Shown here piece by piece: positions 1-11,528 of a DNA stretch of 64,000 bases (positions within the stretch are counted from its first letter, which is position 1; every line of letters starts with the position of its first letter). A program made the translations under genes and the position numbers. The DNA comes from Chrysemys picta bellii. Its lineage: Eukaryota; Chordata; Testudines; Emydidae. The notes under the pieces are model-generated. The model was given only the letters and a program-made list of their open reading frames with translations, had not been told where the DNA came from and did no database searches. The stretch covers positions 57,379,439 through 57,443,438 of the forward strand of contig NC_088800.1 in NCBI RefSeq assembly GCF_011386835.1, given 5' to 3'.

Positions 1-888
1 GCCTGGGTTCACAATTTCAGAGCAAACATTCTCAAAGTTATAAAGTAAAACGTACCTATTTTCTTACAGCATGGAATACCGACATTACAAGTGAGATTAA
101 TGCATGCAGTAATTTGCAAGCATTTCATAGAGTCGAAATACATTCTTATAAGATTAATACCTATTTGGAGCAAAACTAACACACAGGTGAACTGGTCTGG
201 TCTCTAGCTATGAGTCTGTCAGTTCTTAGCTAATGCCTGGGACCTGGGCGAGAGCTGGCATCTGGCCTGCCAGCGTCACAGTAACTATACAAGTGTATTA
301 AGTTGGAGGAGGAGTTGGGATGCTTTGTGTCTCCTTTGTGAAAAGGCATTAAGCCCCATTCAGGCTTAAAATAAGGGCATGATGGCCAAGTGAGCACGCC
401 TGCTTTCTCGTTCAATTTCACCATTCAGATAGTTTTAGTGCTCTTTTTTTGCTTGTATGTTTTAGGCTCCCAGATTGGAATTGTGTGCCACAAATACTTG
501 GTGTGATCAATAAGAAATGCTGAAAGAAATAAACATTGAGCATACCGTCGTGGCTGGCACAGTTTTCCAGCTCTGCACTCCCAGCACTGAGCATTCAGCC
601 CATCTGTTGGGTAGTGTAATCTGATTATGTCAGACCATCTGCCTGATCACTTTGTGCTTCTGTGTAGAAAGCTGGGATGAGAGAAATAGATCAAGAAGCT
701 GTGAGAGACTTCCTCACAAATTCTTCATGTTGCCTGGGATGCTGGCAGACCAAGTGCCAGCTCATGGCAAAGCTGAACACTAATAAACACATACCTGGAA
801 TTAATCTGCCTCACTTGTGTGTTAGCATTGTTAAAATAGTAGTATTAGAATCATAAAAATATGTTTAGTTTTTTTGATTGTTGTAGTT
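1..888. other. no gene recognised
   Basis: Read on both strands. The only open frames are short and lack recognisable domains. No repeat boundary or target duplication was found. It is probably intronic or intergenic, if the GSG1L assignment near 49 kb is right. Confidence 0.5.
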
Positions 889-992
889 AGATTAATGCAG
901 GCAGCAAGTTACAAATATTCAATATTTAATGCAGGCAGCAACTTACAAATATTCAATATTGAATATTTGTAAGTTGCTGCCTGCATTAATCT
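889..992. repeat. perfect 60-bp palindrome with a third direct copy
   Basis: A roughly 33-bp unit containing GCAGGCAGCAA and TTACAAATATTC occurs three times. Two copies are direct (889-926 and 927-960) and one is inverted (961-992). Bases 928-987 form a perfect palindrome centred on AATATT at 955-960. The first direct copy differs from the others by one base (AAGTT instead of AACTT). This is a foldback structure; no transposon family was identified. Confidence 0.85.
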
Positions 993-1059
993 AATAACAT
1001 CTGTATCCCATCTTGTAAAGTAATATTAGAGGGTTGTATTGTAAGCCTCTGTGACTGTG

Positions 1060-1870
1060 TAAATCATCAGGTAGGGGGCTAGCCATTAACTAGTGTAAAG
1101 TGCTGATTTCCAATAGAAGGTGTTACGTCCTGTCCAACAGGCAAGGTCCATCAACACCAGATTGACTATTGTGGAACATGAAATAGGACCAAAGATATTT
1201 GCTGTTTTGCTCTCTCTTTCTCTCCCCCCCAACCCCCCGTGAAGATCCCATCAGCTGAGTTTGCAGCTCAGAGCATATGGCAAGAGGGGGTTAAAAACCC
1301 CAAACAAAAGGAACTAGGGCTCTCTCTGCTGCTTGGACTCCAGTGGGCGAGGTTTTTCTAAGCATTGACAAGAGATCCCCAGCTGCTTAGCATAGGTAGC
1401 CCTAAAGGACAGCTAGAGTTTACAGATTATAGAAGCTTCTATTTCCTTTTGAAATTTAAGATTGTAACTCATTTGTGTACTTATGTTCACCTGCATTAAC
1501 GTTGTAAATAATTTCCTTTCCTATGATTTATTATTATAGGATTGACTACAGGGGTTGTCTTTGGTGTGAGATCTGAGGTGCAATTGACCTGGGGTAAGTG
1601 ACTGGTCCTTTGGGACAGGAAGTAACCTGAATATTGCTGTGGTGCTTGGTATAAGGGACCATCTATCACATAAGTAGGCTCACCTGGGTGGCAAAATAGA
1701 TTGGAGTACCCAAGGGGACTGTGTGTGACTCCAGGTATAGTGCCTGACTGTTTACATTTGATTAATTGGTTGGTGAAATCTAAATAGAAGTCACAGCCAA
1801 TGTGGGGTTTGTGCCGTGGTTCTGAACAGTCTGCCCTGCGCTTGGTACCCATGCTCCTGAGCCACTGCAG
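1060..1870. repeat. probable unclassified interspersed repeat
   Basis: The segment has a pyrimidine-rich tract followed by TGAAGATCCCATCAG and a stretch ending near CTTGGTACCCATG. It reads like a reptile interspersed retroelement, but this is recollection of similar sequence rather than anything proven here. It contains a 118-codon minus-strand frame (1496-1852) with no recognisable domain. No termini or target duplication were defined. Confidence 0.3.
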
Positions 1871-1989
1871 GGCAGTGTTACTCTGCCAAAACCCAGCAGA
1901 GGCACCTACAATTCTGAAATGTCATTAGACACTCAGCAGAAGGGATAGGGAGGATCATCCAGCCAAGGTGGCTGTGGCTACCAGACTCT

Positions 1990-2246
1990 GGGTACATCTA
2001 CACGTTGAGCTGGAGGTGTACATTCCAGCTCAAGGAAACATATTCTCACTAGCTCTGGTCAAGCTAGTGCACTAAAAATAGAGCAGAGTCCTCGTGGCAC
2101 AAGCGGTGGGAGGGGCTAGCTGCTCGTAGTCTGTGCTTACCATTTTGGATAGGTACCTACTTGAGACCTCCGCTGCATCAGAGCTAGCATGGGTATGTGT
2201 CCTGGAGATGGAACTCACACCTTCAGCTCAAAGTGTAGATGTACCC
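1990..2246. mobile_element. Harbinger-type MITE
   Basis: The left terminus GGGTACATCTACAC (from 1990) is the exact inverted repeat of the right terminus ending at 2246. Inverted similarity extends inward through TTGAGCT. The element is flanked by the 3-bp repeat TCT at 1987-1989 and 2247-2249. A 3-bp duplication fits PIF/Harbinger elements, although the usual target is TWA. The 257 bp carry no transposase; an 86-codon frame starting at 2133 is incidental. Confidence 0.65.
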
Positions 2247-2494
2247 TCTGAGACTGCATGTGGTGAGTTTAATGCCCAGGCACAGTTTGGATCATGGAAA
2301 GAATGCTGGTTGTTTTGGTTTCATTTGTCTTTAATCTTGGATGTATTTCTTTATTTTCTTGGGATGAGGGGAGCTCTGTGCCAAAGGAACTAAGAGTGTG
2401 GGCTGGAGTCAGAAGGGAGGGTTTCCATTGTCTACTGTAGTACAGTTGATTCCTCGCTATTTAACCAAACAAGAGGAAGGTTGTTTTTATAATT

Positions 2495-2690
2495 AAGCCA
2501 TTGGACTGGGATCAGGAGTCAATTCTGTGTGTGACTTTGGGCAAATCACTTGATACCCCTGTGCCTCTTTGTAAAATGGAGGTAATAATACTTCCCTACT
2601 TTGCAGCATTGGGAGAGAAACTAATTAATGTTCGTGTGGCACCTAGATATGGGGTGATGAGTGCAATGGAAAACCCATACAGTAATATCT
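2495..2690 (+). repeat. MIR SINE remnant
   Basis: The order of blocks follows the MIR core: a TGTGTGACTTTGGGCAA block, then CTGTGCCTC, then TGTAAAATGGAGGTAATAATA, then a CCTACTTTGCAGCATTG-like block. This is an ancient amniote SINE and has no coding role. The 63-codon frame across it is a by-product. Confidence 0.7.
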
Positions 2691-2759
2691 AAAATAAGAA
2701 TATTCCCCATACTTTTGTATGGAAAATGCATTAAATCTCATATCCAAAACAGAGTTTCC

Positions 2760-3725
2760 CTACTCTATCCCCAAACATGTCAGAGTTAATACAAGCATTG
2801 GTGACATACAACATGAGCTGCCAGTATGATGCTGCGGCCAAGAGCTAATGCGATCCTGGGGTGCATAAACAGGGGAATCTCTAGTAGCAGGGGCGGCTCC
2901 AGGCACCAGCGCACCAAGTGCGTGCCTGGGGCAGCAAGCCACGGGGGGCGGCCTGCCAGTCGCCGTGAGGGCGGCAGTCAGGCTGCCTTCGGCAGCATTC
3001 CTGCGGGAGGTCCACTGGTCCCGCGGTTTCAGTGGCAATTCGGCGGAGGGTACACCAAAGGCATGGGACCGGCAGACCTCCGCAGGCATGCCGCAGAATC
3101 CGCATTACCAGTGGACCTCCCGCAGGCATGCCGCCGAAAGCTGCCTGACTGCCGTACTTGGGGCGGCAAAATACATAGAGCCGCCTCTGTCTAGTAGGAG
3201 CAAAAAGATTATTTTACCTCTAGATTTGGCCCTAATGTGACTGTTGCCAAAACACTGTGTCCAATTTTGGTGTCCCCAATTCAAGAAGGATGTTGATAAA
3301 ATGGAGGCGGTTCAGAGAAGAGCCATGAGAATGGTTAAAGGATTTGAAAACAGTGGGAGACTGAAGGCATTCAATCTATTTATTTTAACAACGAGAAGGT
3401 TAAAGGGGTGACTTGATTATCTACATGGGGGAACAAATATTTAACAGTAGGCTCTTCAATCTAGCAGAGAAAGGTAACACTATCCAATGGCTGGAAGTTG
3501 AAGCTTGCCAAATTCAGACAGGAAATAAAGATGCAAATTTTTAATGGTGAGAGTAATTAACAATTGAAAGAACTTACTCAGGGTTATGGTGGATTCTCCA
3601 TCACTGACAATTTTTAAATCAAGATTGGATATTTTTCTAAAAGATCTGCTCTAGGAATTATTATGGGAGTTCATGACCTGTTATACAGGAAGTCACAATG
3701 GTGCCTTCTGGTCCTGGAATCTATG
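2760..3725 (+). mobile_element. CR1 LINE 3' fragment, split by a hAT
   Basis: The plus strand carries the 3' part of a CR1 ORF2 and its tail, with landmarks GCGATCCTGGGGTGCATAAA and TCCAATTTTGGTGTCC, running to a tail near GGAATCTATGGA. The LINE is interrupted at 2888-3189 by a hAT element; removing that element and one 8-bp duplication restores continuity. The reading frame is broken throughout, so this is a dead copy. Confidence 0.75.
2888..3189. mobile_element. hAT-type nonautonomous element
   Basis: Terminal inverted repeats CAGGGGCGGCTC and GAGCCGCCTCTG flank 302 bp of GC-rich sequence. A perfect 8-bp target duplication, TCTAGTAG, lies at 2880-2887 and 3190-3197. It sits inside a plus-strand CR1. 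Several overlapping frames of 82-122 codons come from its GC-rich composition and are not genes. Confidence 0.9.
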
Positions 3726-4150
3726 GATCAATGAATATATGTATCCTATTATTCACAAAAAGCTATGCTAAAAGAAAGTTGTTTGTAAAGTCCATCACTC
3801 AGCCATCCAGCAATATCAGATATAAAGTGTTCTGTGGAACCGTAATTCTGCCCCTTGTGCTATACATTATAACCAATCAATTCGTAACATCTCATAGGAA
3901 GTCTGTGATGGAGTCAGGAATGGAACCCAGTTCTCTTGGGTCCTCATGGAATGCTTTGTCCACAAGAGAACAAGGAACATTTTCTAAAGTTCCTAAGTCA
4001 CTTTGAAGCCTTACTCCCAATGATTTTCACTGGACTTAGGCTACTTGGTGCCCTAGGCACTTTTGAAAACTTTACCTAACATCTTTCTTCACAGACAGAT
4101 CTTTGCTTTGAAACTAATCTTCTATTTCCTATGAATACACATGTAAATTA

Positions 4151-5390
4151 GTTTCAGTGGTAGCCGTGTTAGTCTGTATCAGCAAAAAAAACGAGGAGTC
4201 CTTGTGGCACTTTAGAGACTAACAAATTTATTTGGGCATAAGTTTTTGTGGGCTAGAACCAGGGCTGCCCAGAGTGGGGGGCAAGTGGGGCAATTTGCCC
4301 CAGGCCCCCATGAGAATATAGTATTCTATAATATTGCAACCTTTTTTTATGGAAGGGGCCCCCGAAATTGCTTTGCCCCAGGCCCCCTGAATCCTCTGGG
4401 TGGCCCTGGCTAGAACCCACTTCATCAGATGTATGAAGTAAAAGATACAGGAGCAGGCATAAATACATGAAAGGATGTGGGTTGCTTTACCAAGTGTGAA
4501 GTCAGTCTAACGAGATAAATCAATTAACAGCAGGCTACCAAGGGAGGAGAAATAACTTTTGAAGTGGTAAGAGAGTGGCCGATTTCAGACAGTTGACAAG
4601 AAGGTGTGAGTAACAGCAGGGGGAAATTAGTATTGGGGAAATTAAGTTTAGATTTTGTAATGACCCAACCACTCCCAGTCTTTATTCAGGCCTAATCTGA
4701 TGGTATCTAGTTTGCAAATTAATTCCAGTTCTGCAGCTTCACACTGGAGTCTGTTTTTGAAGTTTTTTGTTGAAGAATTGCCACTTTGAGGTCTGTTATT
4801 GAGTGACCAGAGAGACTGAAGTTTTCTCCTACTGGTTTTTGAATGTTATGATTCCTGATGTCAGATTTGTGTCCATTTATTCTTTTACGTAGAGACAGTT
4901 TGGCCAATGTACGTGGCAGAGGGGGCATTGCTGGCACATAATGGCATATATCACATTGGTAGATGTGCAGATGAATGAGCCCCGGATGGTGTGGCTGATG
5001 TGATTAGGTCTTATGATGGTGTCCCTTGAATACATATGTGGATAGAGTTGGCACCGGGATTTGTAGCAGGGTTTGGTACCTGGGCTGGTGTTTTTTTGTG
5101 TGGTGTGTAGTTGCTGGTGAGTATTTGCTTCAGGTTAGGGGGTTGTTTGTAAGCAAGGACTGGCTTGTCTCCCAAGGTGTGTGAGAGTGAGGGATCGTCC
5201 TTCAGGATAGGTTGTAGATCCTTGATGATGCGCTGGAGAGGTTTTAGTTGGGGGCTGTAGGTGATGTCTAGTGGCGTTCTGTTACTTTCTTTGTTGGGCC
5301 TGTCTTGTAGTAGGTGACTTCTCGGTACCCTTCTGGCTCTGTCATTACATTCATTTTCACATAAGGCAATTAGCCGGCACTTCATTATAA
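4151..5390 (-). mobile_element. Penelope-like retroelement, 3' part, degenerate
   Basis: In minus-strand order, 5385-5011 encodes the C-terminal RT region (with PNLKQIL), about 5010-4938 gives ICTSTNVIYAIMC, and 4937-4719 gives LRKRINGH and KPVGENFSLSGHS. The last two resemble the GIY-YIG endonuclease that follows RT in PLEs. The 3' terminal segment (4430-4151) carries TTAGTCT and GTGGCACTTTAGAGACTAACA, shared with short PLE ends elsewhere in the window. The frame is split, so the copy is inactive. A hAT (4260-4408) interrupts the terminal segment. RT core motifs upstream are absent, consistent with 5' truncation. Confidence 0.8.
4260..4408. mobile_element. hAT MITE inside the PLE end
   Basis: The termini CAGGGCTGCCCAGAG (left) and CTCTGGGTGGCCCTG (right) are near-perfect inverted repeats. 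A perfect 8-bp target duplication GCTAGAAC lies at 4252-4259 and 4409-4416. The 149-bp element falls within the hairpin arm of the PLE terminal repeat and separates its two halves. Confidence 0.9.
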
Positions 5391-5797
5391 CATAGATAGT
5401 TAAGCTGAAGGCAATCTAGATAATATTATTAGTTTCCTGCAGTATCTTACATCTTTGATCTTAATGTTAACTGGACACAGCCACATATATAATTAAGGCA
5501 ATTAAGACATAAAAGGGGATTAGCATCTACAAGCTAATCTGGTTACATTGTTAAACTTCTAACAAGATATAGGTAAACACAGACAATTACTCTTGAAATT
5601 ATTCCTACAAACGAATGAGTTGATGATTGCTAGTCTAGTACATCTCTTTGAAATGTACATACAAATAGATGATCTTGATTAAAAATTGTAATGCCTTCTG
5701 TTAGGTTGTTATGGGTCATACATAGGGTGGCCTGTCTGTCAGTGTCTCAGAATTGTATCCATGCAGTTAGTAATTGCATAATTGCACTGTGTCTTTA
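5391..5797. other. no gene recognised
   Basis: AT-rich sequence between the PLE and the Harbinger element. No domain, repeat terminus or RNA gene was seen. Confidence 0.5.
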
Positions 5798-6157
5798 GGG
5801 GTGTGTCTACGCTTGTGAGGGTACACAGTTCCACGTGTGTTGTTGTGCCATAAACCCCCTACTATCCACATCTGAATCCCTGAAGCACGTTCCTGAAGGA
5901 CAGTCTAGTGCACGAAAGCTAGCATGCATGATGTGTGTGGGTGTGTACTCCGCTTTGCTGTGGCATGGCCCCGTACCTGTTCTACAGTGCAACGTGGAAG
6001 GGAGCAAGGCACATGTACTAGGTCACGGGTATCAATAGTCCTCTAGGGCCATACTCACGGTGCATTGATCCCTTTGCTGCCTAGCCCTTACTCAAAGGTA
6101 GAAAGGTCCTTGATCTCCTGTTGCCAGAGGTACTAGCGACCTGCACTGAGCACCTGC

Positions 6158-6426
6158 CATAGATGCAGGAACTAGGGGTGCAGAGGGTGCTGGGGCTCTG
6201 CTCCTAGCCCTGCATGTTGGGTCCCGGCCCTGTGCCTATGCCCCTGCTACTCCCAGTCCTGCACCCCTGCTGTGGCCTCGGCCTCAGCCCCCTTACCTCT
6301 GTCTGGGTGCCCCCCTCCCGGAGACATGGACCTGCTCCTGGCCCCAGCTCTGCAGGGTGTGCGTGGGCAGGGGTAAAGGGTCTGGGTTTCAGCTCCCCCA
6401 CTATTAAAAGTGTTCCAGCATCACTG
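6158..6426. mobile_element. hAT-like nonautonomous element
   Basis: The left end CATAGATGCAGGAACTAGGGG and right end GTTCCAGCATCACTG match a recurrent GC-rich family of the type CAGTGGTGCTGGAAC...GTTCCTGCGCCTATG, as I recall it. No clear 8-bp duplication was found, so the boundaries are approximate. Confidence 0.45.
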
Positions 6427-6469
6427 TCACTTTCAGTTCTCCCATGAACTGTACTGCTCAGCACCTGCG

Positions 6470-7090
6470 ATCATGGAGCATGTTCCAAGAGCTGCTGCCT
6501 GGTCTCTGGAGCCCACTCATGTGCTGATCAGTGTGTGGGCAGAATACACCCTCCTCCATGACTTCCTCTTTACTGGCAGGAACTTTCTCCTGTCTCGGGA
6601 GATTTTACAGATTCTGGAGGAGGTGGCATGAACCAGACTTCGTCCCAGAGATGGGAGTGCATGAAGCATCTCCTGCTCAGGTACCAGAGGGTTAAGGACT
6701 GAAACAATTGCTCTGGGAAGGGACCTAGCACATGCCCTTGTAGATGAGCTGGATTGTACGCTCTCCAGAACTGCAAGCAGTGAGCCTGAATTCAGTCACA
6801 ACCCCCTCCTCAACCAGCCTCCTCATGCAACAGGATGCCAATGAGGGGCAGGGCAAGGCGGCATCAAGGACCATGGAGGGAGACTCCAAGGAAGTCCCAG
6901 AAGACCTGGAGGAAGAGGAGCATGTTACTGTGCACCTCTACCTGGCAGACCTGGTGAGGAATTATTTAGGAGGGCCCCAAGCTATGGCAAGAAAAGGAAT
7001 CTCAGGCTGGCAAGTTATAATACACCCTCATGCTCCCTGGATCTATCCCCTCTTGTGCCAGGAATACATGCCTGGAAGCTAGCCCCGTCA
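6470..7090 (+). pseudogene. Myb/SANT-like accessory ORF of Harbinger, degenerate
   Basis: Frame-shifting translation gives, in order, AWSLEPTHVLISVWAE, GRNFLLSREILQILEEV, LLLRYQRVKD and CSGKGPSTCP. These resemble the trihelix Myb/SANT-like DNA-binding protein that accompanies PIF/Harbinger transposases. The RYQRVKD and GPSTCP blocks fit the end of that domain, followed by a Ser/Glu-rich linker (about 6780-6960). At least one in-frame stop and a frame change between the blocks show it is a pseudogene. It lies about 0.7 kb inside the left terminal repeat and points towards the transposase remnant. A cellular MSANTD-like gene fragment is the alternative. Confidence 0.5.
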
Positions 7091-8931
7091 CCATATCCCC
7101 TCCCCAGGCTTCACCCCAACATTGTCCCTGAGCAAGACACAGCTGTAGATCCATGATTTTATGGAAATCCCATGAACCACTGCAAAGCATTTTGCATAAG
7201 CTATACCAGTGTATTAACAAGCAGTCACTCTGCCCTGTTCCTGTGCATTACTTGCCCAGCACGACAGTGATAGTTCCTTGGCTGCATGAAACGGGGAGGT
7301 GGGGGGAAAGAGGGAGAGAAGAAGGATGGCATCGGTTCTGAGCGGCCCTGAGTTGGGAAAGAACAGTTATGGTTGTGACAAAAACCCAACATCATCCCTT
7401 CCCCAGTTCCCCCATGCCCAGTCCTTCCCCTTGTGAATGGGAACTGCATGGAAAGGGGTGGGGGATGGTTGGGAGCTTGTGTGTGGGCCTGCCTAGGTCC
7501 AGGAAGGGAAAGGTTGTCCAAGGAAAGTCAGAGTGGTCCATTCTTCTTGTGATTATTGCAAATGTTATGTACCACTCCATCACCGCACTGAGCCACTCTG
7601 CAGATGCTGGGAGAAGCATCTGCTCCTTCAGTTCCATAGAGACAATGCTGTGTCCCTTAACGATGGAGAGGTGACTGGCTCGCGGTGTTAATCCAGAAGT
7701 TCAAGGGAGAAAATACACTTCCAGTGCATCTCTGTTTCCCTATCTTTTTCAATGCTGCTTGCTGTACACAGGGGCCAGAGTTTCTGGCAATGCAGGTGAG
7801 GTTGGTGGGCATTCTCTGTGATTCTCTGTTCCTCTTCCATAGGAAATCAATCTGCTAGCTTAAAATACAGTTTCCTCTCAAATTGCCACCCAGTCCTGTA
7901 AGCATAATTCAGCAAATTTTTGGAGTAGCAGAAATTTAAGCTGGTTCTTCAGATTTAAGGACTGTGCAAATGTGCTTGGTCCACCTTCGTAGCTCCTCAA
8001 ACCACTCCACTCAGCCGAATGTAGAGGAGTCACCATTAGCAAAAACATCTCTCTGGCACTGGTGGCCAGTTGCCCTCCTCAGTCCTGGAAAGCCACATCT
8101 CTTTTCCATGCCAATGCTTTCAAAACTCCTGTGTTCTCCAAGTGATGGCCAGCCTTTAAAGAAGAAAAGGGTGACTGGTAATATTACCCCTGTGGGAACT
8201 GACCATACCCCAACAGGACCCTTGATACACTGTACGCATTCCAACATTTGAATATAAGTAATGCAAGTATGTATTTACCCTCAGCTCCTTCCTCGTGGGC
8301 TGCAAAAGTAGTCTGAAGAAAGGAGGCTGTAACAGCTGCACTCCTGGGCTACTAAAAACTATCAATATTGTGGCCTTCAGGCCTACGTTATGGGGGCATT
8401 TCTTAGGTTCCGTCAAAGGAGAAATGAAATATAATGCTAGCCATCTGTTTGACTCGGCAGACCATTCCGATACCAACAGGGAACCCATTCCACTGGGAAG
8501 GCAGCAGTTGTACTGCAGAGACAGCAGAGGAAGATGCCGAAGGACTCTGGAGGACCTGCTTGTTGGCATACACAAAAGGAGTCAAGAGCAGCTGGACTGA
8601 TTTAGGGCAAGGGAGGATCAGGCTTTTGGCTAGGAGGAGGCATTCCTGTAAATGGAGAGACAGCCCAGGCAATGGGAGCGTGGCCACAGGGAATGGGAGT
8701 GTGCACTCATGCAGTGTCTAGTCCGACTGGCGGTAGAATGCTTTTGGGGCTCACCCACTGCTTTTGCTGCTGCTCCTCTCCTGGAACAGGCAGCACCTCT
8801 CACTTCTGATCCTCCTCCCTCAGATGCCCAGGCTGCAGCTGAGGCAGTGAATTCCAACCCCCACCCACCAGGGAGGAGCATGCTGGACACCAGCCACAAT
8901 ATACTCTGCTGGCATCTGAAACCCCTCTCAT
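7091..8931. other. Harbinger interior, unassigned
   Basis: No confident protein match. Several 60-140-codon frames overlap on both strands (for example 8156-8575 minus and 8434-8721 plus) but show no domain. It probably belongs to the interior of the decayed Harbinger element. Confidence 0.4.
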
Positions 8932-9400
8932 AGACTCATAGACTTTAAGGTCAGAAGGGACCATTATGATCATCTGGTCTGACCTCCCGCATGATGCAGG
9001 CCTTCCCGACCCCAAATATGGCGATCAGTAAAACCCCAAGCACGTAGGCAAGATTCTCCAGCCTAACCCTCATTAGCCATTATACTATTTACCTGCCATG
9101 GCACGCTGTTCCTTTGACTAAAATCATGTTATCCCATTAAACCATTCCCTCCATAAACTTATCTAGCTTAATCTTAAACCCAGACAGGTCCTTCGCCCCC
9201 ACCGTTTCCCTCGGAAGGCTGTCAGGGGAACTCCCCAGAGCATGGAGGAGGGAAACGATGGGCTCCATCTTGTCCCTGTAGCCCAGCCTAGGATCAGCCC
9301 CCAAGCCCCACACAGAGTCCCTGTTTGTCTCCCTGCACCATAATCCACAGTTGTCCCCTTCCACCTGCCCTTTATCGGGGGGGAGGGGAAGAGCAAGAAG
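8932..9400 (-). mobile_element. CR1 LINE 3' fragment
   Basis: The sequence starts at the CR1 3' tail on the reverse strand (CATAGACTCATAGACTTTAA, then CAGAAGGGACCATTATGATC) and continues into the 3' coding region (about 9137-9364 minus), which ends in a LDKFMEG-type block. The copy is 5' truncated, as is usual for CR1. Confidence 0.75.
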
Positions 9401-9869
9401 ACATTTCCACAGACATTAATGTTTGCCCATTCCTCTGGGATTTTTTTTTGGTTGGTTGGTTCATTTGTTTCGGTTTTAAAGAAAAGTTTGCTAAGGGTAT
9501 GTAACTAAAAATTTCTATTAATTTCCCTTGTGTGCGCATCTTGTTTTCTGATACTCAACATGATACTTCCCAGAGACTGGAAAGGGAGTAGCAGAATTCA
9601 CAGCTCATGATGGTGATTTATTAAAAATCTGGTACCATGGAACTGCAAACAATTTCATCCCTGCACCAAACCTTTCCAGGCTCCCCCACTCATGAATTTG
9701 CTACCTTGACAATGAAGTAAGCGGTGAAATAACTGTTGCATCCAAAGCACCACAATGAAAACCAGAAGAGAATTTAACGGACACATCTTTATGTCTTTGT
9801 TAATAATTTGTGATAATACAGAGAGGAAACAAAAGTAAAATAACGGGAGATATGTAACAGTGAGTGGTG

Positions 9870-10330
9870 CTTTTACAACTCGTGTGTAGACTTCAGTATT
9901 GATATAGCCTGGTAAAATGCCCCAATAGTTGACTTCCCAAATTGGTTTACAACAGACTGATAGCTGTCAGATGTTGCCAGATTCCAAAGGGTGATAGCCA
10001 CATGCTTCTGTTCTATGGGTTTCCAAAAATGAGAGGCCTGGCCCTGGAGGGTTGGGGCAAGCACTTTGCACAAGGCAATGAATTTCTGCTTTCTCATTCA
10101 GAAGTTCTTCAGCCACTAGTCATCCTCCTTGACAATGTGGACCCATCACACCATGCTGATTCTCCAGGGCCAGAAGCAGCAATCCACCTGCGACCATGCC
10201 ATTGCAATCCTGGCATTGAAAAGATCTGTTCAATGGGACCCAAATGGATTTTCATTCCTCTTCTGGGTCAGCCATCTTCACCATCTGAAATCTTTTTGGA
10301 CTGATTCTGTCCAGTAACTAGTACTGCACC
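9870..10330 (-). pseudogene. PIF/Harbinger transposase fragment (HARBI1-like)
   Basis: The minus-strand frame 10097-9873 reads MRKQKFIALCKVLAP, then HVAITLWNLATSDSYQSVV, then NQFGKSTIGAFYQ. This matches the helix-turn-helix region upstream of the DDE domain in Harbinger transposases, where 'VAIALWKLAT..SYRSV..QFG.GKSTVG' is typical. Weaker upstream similarity (KEDDWWLKNF-like) continues to about 10330 across stops and frame changes. The DDE catalytic part is not present downstream, so this is a non-functional remnant. Confidence 0.7.
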
Positions 10331-10711
10331 GCATGAACATTTGTCCCACGAGCAGGAGAAGAACGACATCATCATAAACTTGCTCCATGACTCCAATGCA
10401 GTTTGGCAGAAGGGAGAGATGACAGAGGTGCCGTTGTCAAATGCATGAAGGTACAGTTCCAGCAACGTGAAGCAAGGCAGTTCCTAGAATGTCTCCTGTG
10501 ACGCACAGAACTCTGGGACACTGCTCCTGAAACGTTACCATTAACATTGCATACTGAATAGGTGCAGTGTAAATGAGGGCACTCAACAGTGCACAGCATA
10601 TACCCATACCCAGTACAGCATCTCTGGCCACGTGGTGCAGGTACAGAGTACATGGTCTAGTAGTACATGGACAAGTAACTGTGTACACTTTAAAGTGCAG
10701 ACATAGGCTAA

Positions 10712-11528
10712 GAGAGGCACAGGAAGTGACTCTGGGTGAGAGTCCAGAAGACAGAGAGCTCTGGAGAGTCTGTGAAGCCTCTATCTCATTTTAAATATCA
10801 TACTTTTCCTTTTATTATTTTTGTCTTTTTTTATTAGCTGGGAGATGCCCTAGCCCCCTTTTTATTTTCAGAGAAAGCAAGCAAAAAGCCCACATGGGGA
10901 AAATGCTGGAAAGAGAAGTATCCCAGCTGTTAACAGCTCTAAATATTGTCTCATAAAGATACTCAGTAGACTGTCTTCTGTGCCTAAAAGACTTGAGACT
11001 TTAAGATTGTCCTCTGTAATGTCTAGTAAATAAGGTTGTTAAACTTCTGCTTAGTAATGGTGTTCTGTTAAACTGTATTATAATATCTGTGGGAGAGGAA
11101 GAAAGGGTCGGCCCCCGACATAAGAACTGACGTCTAAGAAGGAAGCTGTATAATTGACTGTGAAGTTGTGGTTAAGATTATAAGAATTTGGTTTCATCGT
11201 TAACCAGGTGCAAATGATACATTTGATTGATTTTTGGTAAAATTTGCTAGTTAGGATTTATAACCAAATGGGCAGCCACCTTCTTGTGCCATCTCTTAGA
11301 GTTTATACAAGCACTGATTATATTTTTAATACTCATTTTATGATTTCATTCCAACCTAATGTTGAGACTCACTTGTTTGATTTCTGGATTTGATTCTGTT
11401 TTGATAGTGTTTTATTCTTAGTTTAGTATTATTAATAATAGCTTAGCTATGGTGATATGTTTCCTTGATTTTTATTTTAGTTCATTTAAGAATTTTAATA
11501 AAGTTTATAAAATAGAAACTGATCCAGA
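10712..11528. other. no gene recognised
   Basis: AT-rich sequence with short poly-T tracts. No coding domain or repeat terminus was seen. Confidence 0.5.

Larger units (their letters stand above)
5798..10708. mobile_element. decayed PIF/Harbinger transposon, about 4.9 kb
   Basis: The left end (GGGGTGTGTCTACGCTTGTG, then GTACACAGTT at 5821-5830) matches the reverse complement of the right end (GCCTATGTCTGCACTTTAAA, then GTACACAGTT) over roughly 33 bp with several mismatches. The flanking trinucleotides are TTA (5795-5797) and TAA (10709-10711), close to the TWA target of Harbinger elements. Inside are a plus-strand Myb/SANT-like remnant and a minus-strand transposase remnant, the two proteins such elements encode, in convergent order. 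Later insertions include a CR1 (8932-9400) and a hAT-like segment (6158-6426). The span is inferred from the matching ends. Confidence 0.6.

Noticed and set aside
1496..1852. 118-codon minus-strand frame as a gene
   Set aside because: It lies in a probable interspersed repeat and has no recognisable domain.
2760..3240. Arg/Gly/Pro-rich frames as small genes
   Set aside because: They are produced by the GC-rich hAT at 2888-3189.
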